A stretch of DNA of 11,164 nucleotides, taken from positions 1 to 11,164 of the forward strand of contig JACCSN010000381.1 in assembly GCA_013812985.1 (NCBI GenBank), written 5' to 3'. Numbering within the stretch: the stretch's first letter is position 1; every line of letters begins with the position of its first letter. The notes under the pieces were generated by a model. The model was not told the DNA's origin. It did not search any database and saw only the letters and a program-made list of their open reading frames with translations. Below are positions 10,110-11,164 of the stretch, one piece after another. Both the position numbers and the translations under genes were made by a program. Origin of the DNA: Hyphomicrobiales bacterium (GTDB lineage: Bacteria; Pseudomonadota; Alphaproteobacteria; Rhizobiales; Afifellaceae).

Positions 10110-10601
10110 ATGCAGTCGGTGGCGAGCTTCCTGGGCTTCGCGATCGCCGCCGTCGGCGTTGCGGTCGACCAAATCCACAAGTCCTGGATGCTTGGGCCTT
10201 TTGCGATCGACGGGAAAGGCCGCGTCGAGCTGACGCCCTATCTCGACCTCGTCCTGGTGTGGAACCGCGGCGTCAGCTATGGGCTCCTCACCCAGGACGG
10301 CGAGCTTGGCCGCTGGCTCCTGATCCTGTTCGGCGTGGTCGGCGCGCTCGTCTTCGGGTGGTGGCTGTGGACGACGCGGCGGCTGTTGCCGGCGCTGGCG
10401 CTGGGGCTGGTCATCGGCGGCGCGCTTTCCAACGTCATCGACCGGCTTCTGCATGGCGCCGTCGCCGATTTCTTCCTGTTCCACGTCGGCGGCTTCGAAT
10501 GGTACGTGTTCAACCTGGCCGACGTCTGGATCGTGGCGGGGGTGGTCGGGCTGGTGCTCGCGTGGCTGAGCGAGCGCCGCGAAATCGCCACGGAGCCGTG
10601 A
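10110..10601 (+). CDS. lspA: Lipoprotein signal peptidase LspA (signal peptidase II)
   Basis: 163-aa inner-membrane aspartic protease that removes the signal peptide from diacylglyceryl-modified prolipoproteins. Four hydrophobic segments are visible, roughly 5-20, 68-88, 94-110 and 134-153. Conserved blocks: D20-Q-x-x-K near the N-terminus, WNRGVSYGLL at 51-60, GGALSNVIDR at 103-112 with catalytic D111, and FNLADVWI at 134-141 with catalytic D138. The length is normal. Its ATG directly follows the ileS TAG, so it is in the same operon and probably translated by re-initiating ribosomes. The ileS-lspA pairing is common in proteobacteria. Confidence 0.97.
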   Translation: MQSVASFLGFAIAAVGVAVDQIHKSWMLGPFAIDGKGRVELTPYLDLVLVWNRGVSYGLLTQDGELGRWLLILFGVVGALVFGWWLWTTRRLLPALALGLVIGGALSNVIDRLLHGAVADFFLFHVGGFEWYVFNLADVWIVAGVVGLVLAWLSERREIATEP

Positions 10602-10700
10602 CACGCCGCGCTTTCTGAAGCAATACGGGGCCTTGGAGCTGATGGCTCGCGCGCGGAGCGGCCTCGTGATAGAAGCCGAGGATTCGGGAAGGGGACTGAC
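10602..10700 (+). other. Spacer between lspA and the lipoprotein gene
   Basis: 99 nt with no gene. CCTCG and CGAGG arms flank a 10-nt loop around 10662-10681 and may form a weak hairpin. The sequence GGGAAGGGGA just before the next ATG is its ribosome site. I see no clear promoter or terminator, so the lipoprotein gene could still be read from the ileS transcript. Confidence 0.35.
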
Positions 10701-11164
10701 ATGAGGCCTTTGGCTTGCCTGAGCGCGCCGGGCGCCGCGCTCCTGTTCGCGGCGACCGGTCTTGGAGGCTGTATGTCGACCTCTACATACGGGACGGGCG
10801 AGGCGCCGGAAATGGCGATTTTTCGCGAAATGACAGGCGGCCTCGCCGGGGGCAAGAAACAGCCGAAGGTCGAGTATCAGCCGCGCGCGCCGCTGGTGAT
10901 GCCGGCCTCCGCCGCCAGCCTTCCGGCCCCGGTGGAGACCGCCTCGGCGGCCAATCCGCAATGGCCGGTCGACCCTGACCAGACGGTGGCGGGGCCGAAG
11001 CAAGTGGACGAGGATCCGGGCGCGGCCTCGCCGGATGAATACCGCCGGCTGAAGCCGCTGGCCGGCGTTGGCTCCGGAACCGCGTCCCGGTCCAGGCAGA
11101 ACGAGCGGGACTGGATGTTTGGCGCGCCGATGAAAAAGGGACAGCGCGAGGAATTCCAGGCGGC
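10701..11164 (+). CDS. Small proline-rich lipoprotein, 3' end outside the window
   Basis: At least 154 residues; the frame is open to the window edge, so the gene is partial. The N-terminus is a lipoprotein signal with a hydrophobic stretch (residues 7-20) and lipobox L21-G-G-C24, Cys24 being the lipidated residue. After it comes a conserved-looking stretch (STYGTGEAPEMAIFREMTGG, then YQPRAPLVMPAS) and a low-complexity Pro/Ala-rich region with DPDQ and EYRRLKPLAG, suggesting a largely extended envelope protein. An AAGGGG ribosome site lies just upstream. I recall an uncharacterised lipoprotein of this kind after lspA in other Hyphomicrobiales. No function can be assigned. It would be processed by the neighbouring LspA. 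Confidence 0.85.
   Translation, partial: MRPLACLSAPGAALLFAATGLGGCMSTSTYGTGEAPEMAIFREMTGGLAGGKKQPKVEYQPRAPLVMPASAASLPAPVETASAANPQWPVDPDQTVAGPKQVDEDPGAASPDEYRRLKPLAGVGSGTASRSRQNERDWMFGAPMKKGQREEFQA

Overview
The window looks like a GC-rich alphaproteobacterial chromosome segment, most likely Hyphomicrobiales (Rhizobiales). The basis is the gene order HAD-IIA phosphatase - ribF - ileS - lspA - small lipoprotein, the style of the IleS C-terminus, and a repeat built on CCTCATCCTGAGG that resembles dispersed repeats I know from that order. No genus can be named from the sequence alone.

Layout. (1) Positions 249-2953, minus strand: a translationally coupled pair of exported M16 (pitrilysin-family) proteins. 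The first carries the HxxEH zinc site. The second lacks it but keeps the R...Y substrate-side motif, so they look like the two halves of one heterodimeric protease. (2) Positions 2954-3113: a divergent promoter region. (3) Positions 3114-4975, plus strand: a HAD-IIA hydrolase-like gene overlapping ribF (bifunctional riboflavin kinase/FAD synthetase) by 4 nt. (4) Positions 4976-6830: an accessory insert of about 1.8 kb between ribF and ileS. It holds a hicA-hicB toxin-antitoxin pair whose HicB ends where the ribbon-helix-helix domain would be expected, a 153-nt structured non-coding stretch, and a broken restriction gene. The broken gene has a PUA/EVE-like N-terminus joined to an Mrr-like PD-(D/E)xK nuclease. 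It reads through three frames in succession and would be restored to about 361 aa by two single-base insertions. (5) Positions 7032-10601: ileS followed without spacing by lspA. (6) Positions 10701-11164: the start of a lipoprotein gene cut by the window edge, itself a substrate type for LspA.

How the genes fit together: the backbone is housekeeping (FAD supply, isoleucyl-tRNA, lipoprotein maturation, periplasmic proteolysis). The insert between ribF and ileS looks like a decayed genome-defence cargo of lower GC than its neighbours.

The most unusual feature is inside ileS. A pair of inverted, hairpin-forming palindromic repeats (8066-8163) is inserted in frame in the editing-domain region and translated as roughly 35-40 extra residues, comparable in principle to Rickettsia palindromic elements within genes. 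I see no clear new multi-gene system. The candidates most worth checking are the translated repeat in ileS and the frameshifted modification-dependent restriction gene beside a shortened HicB.
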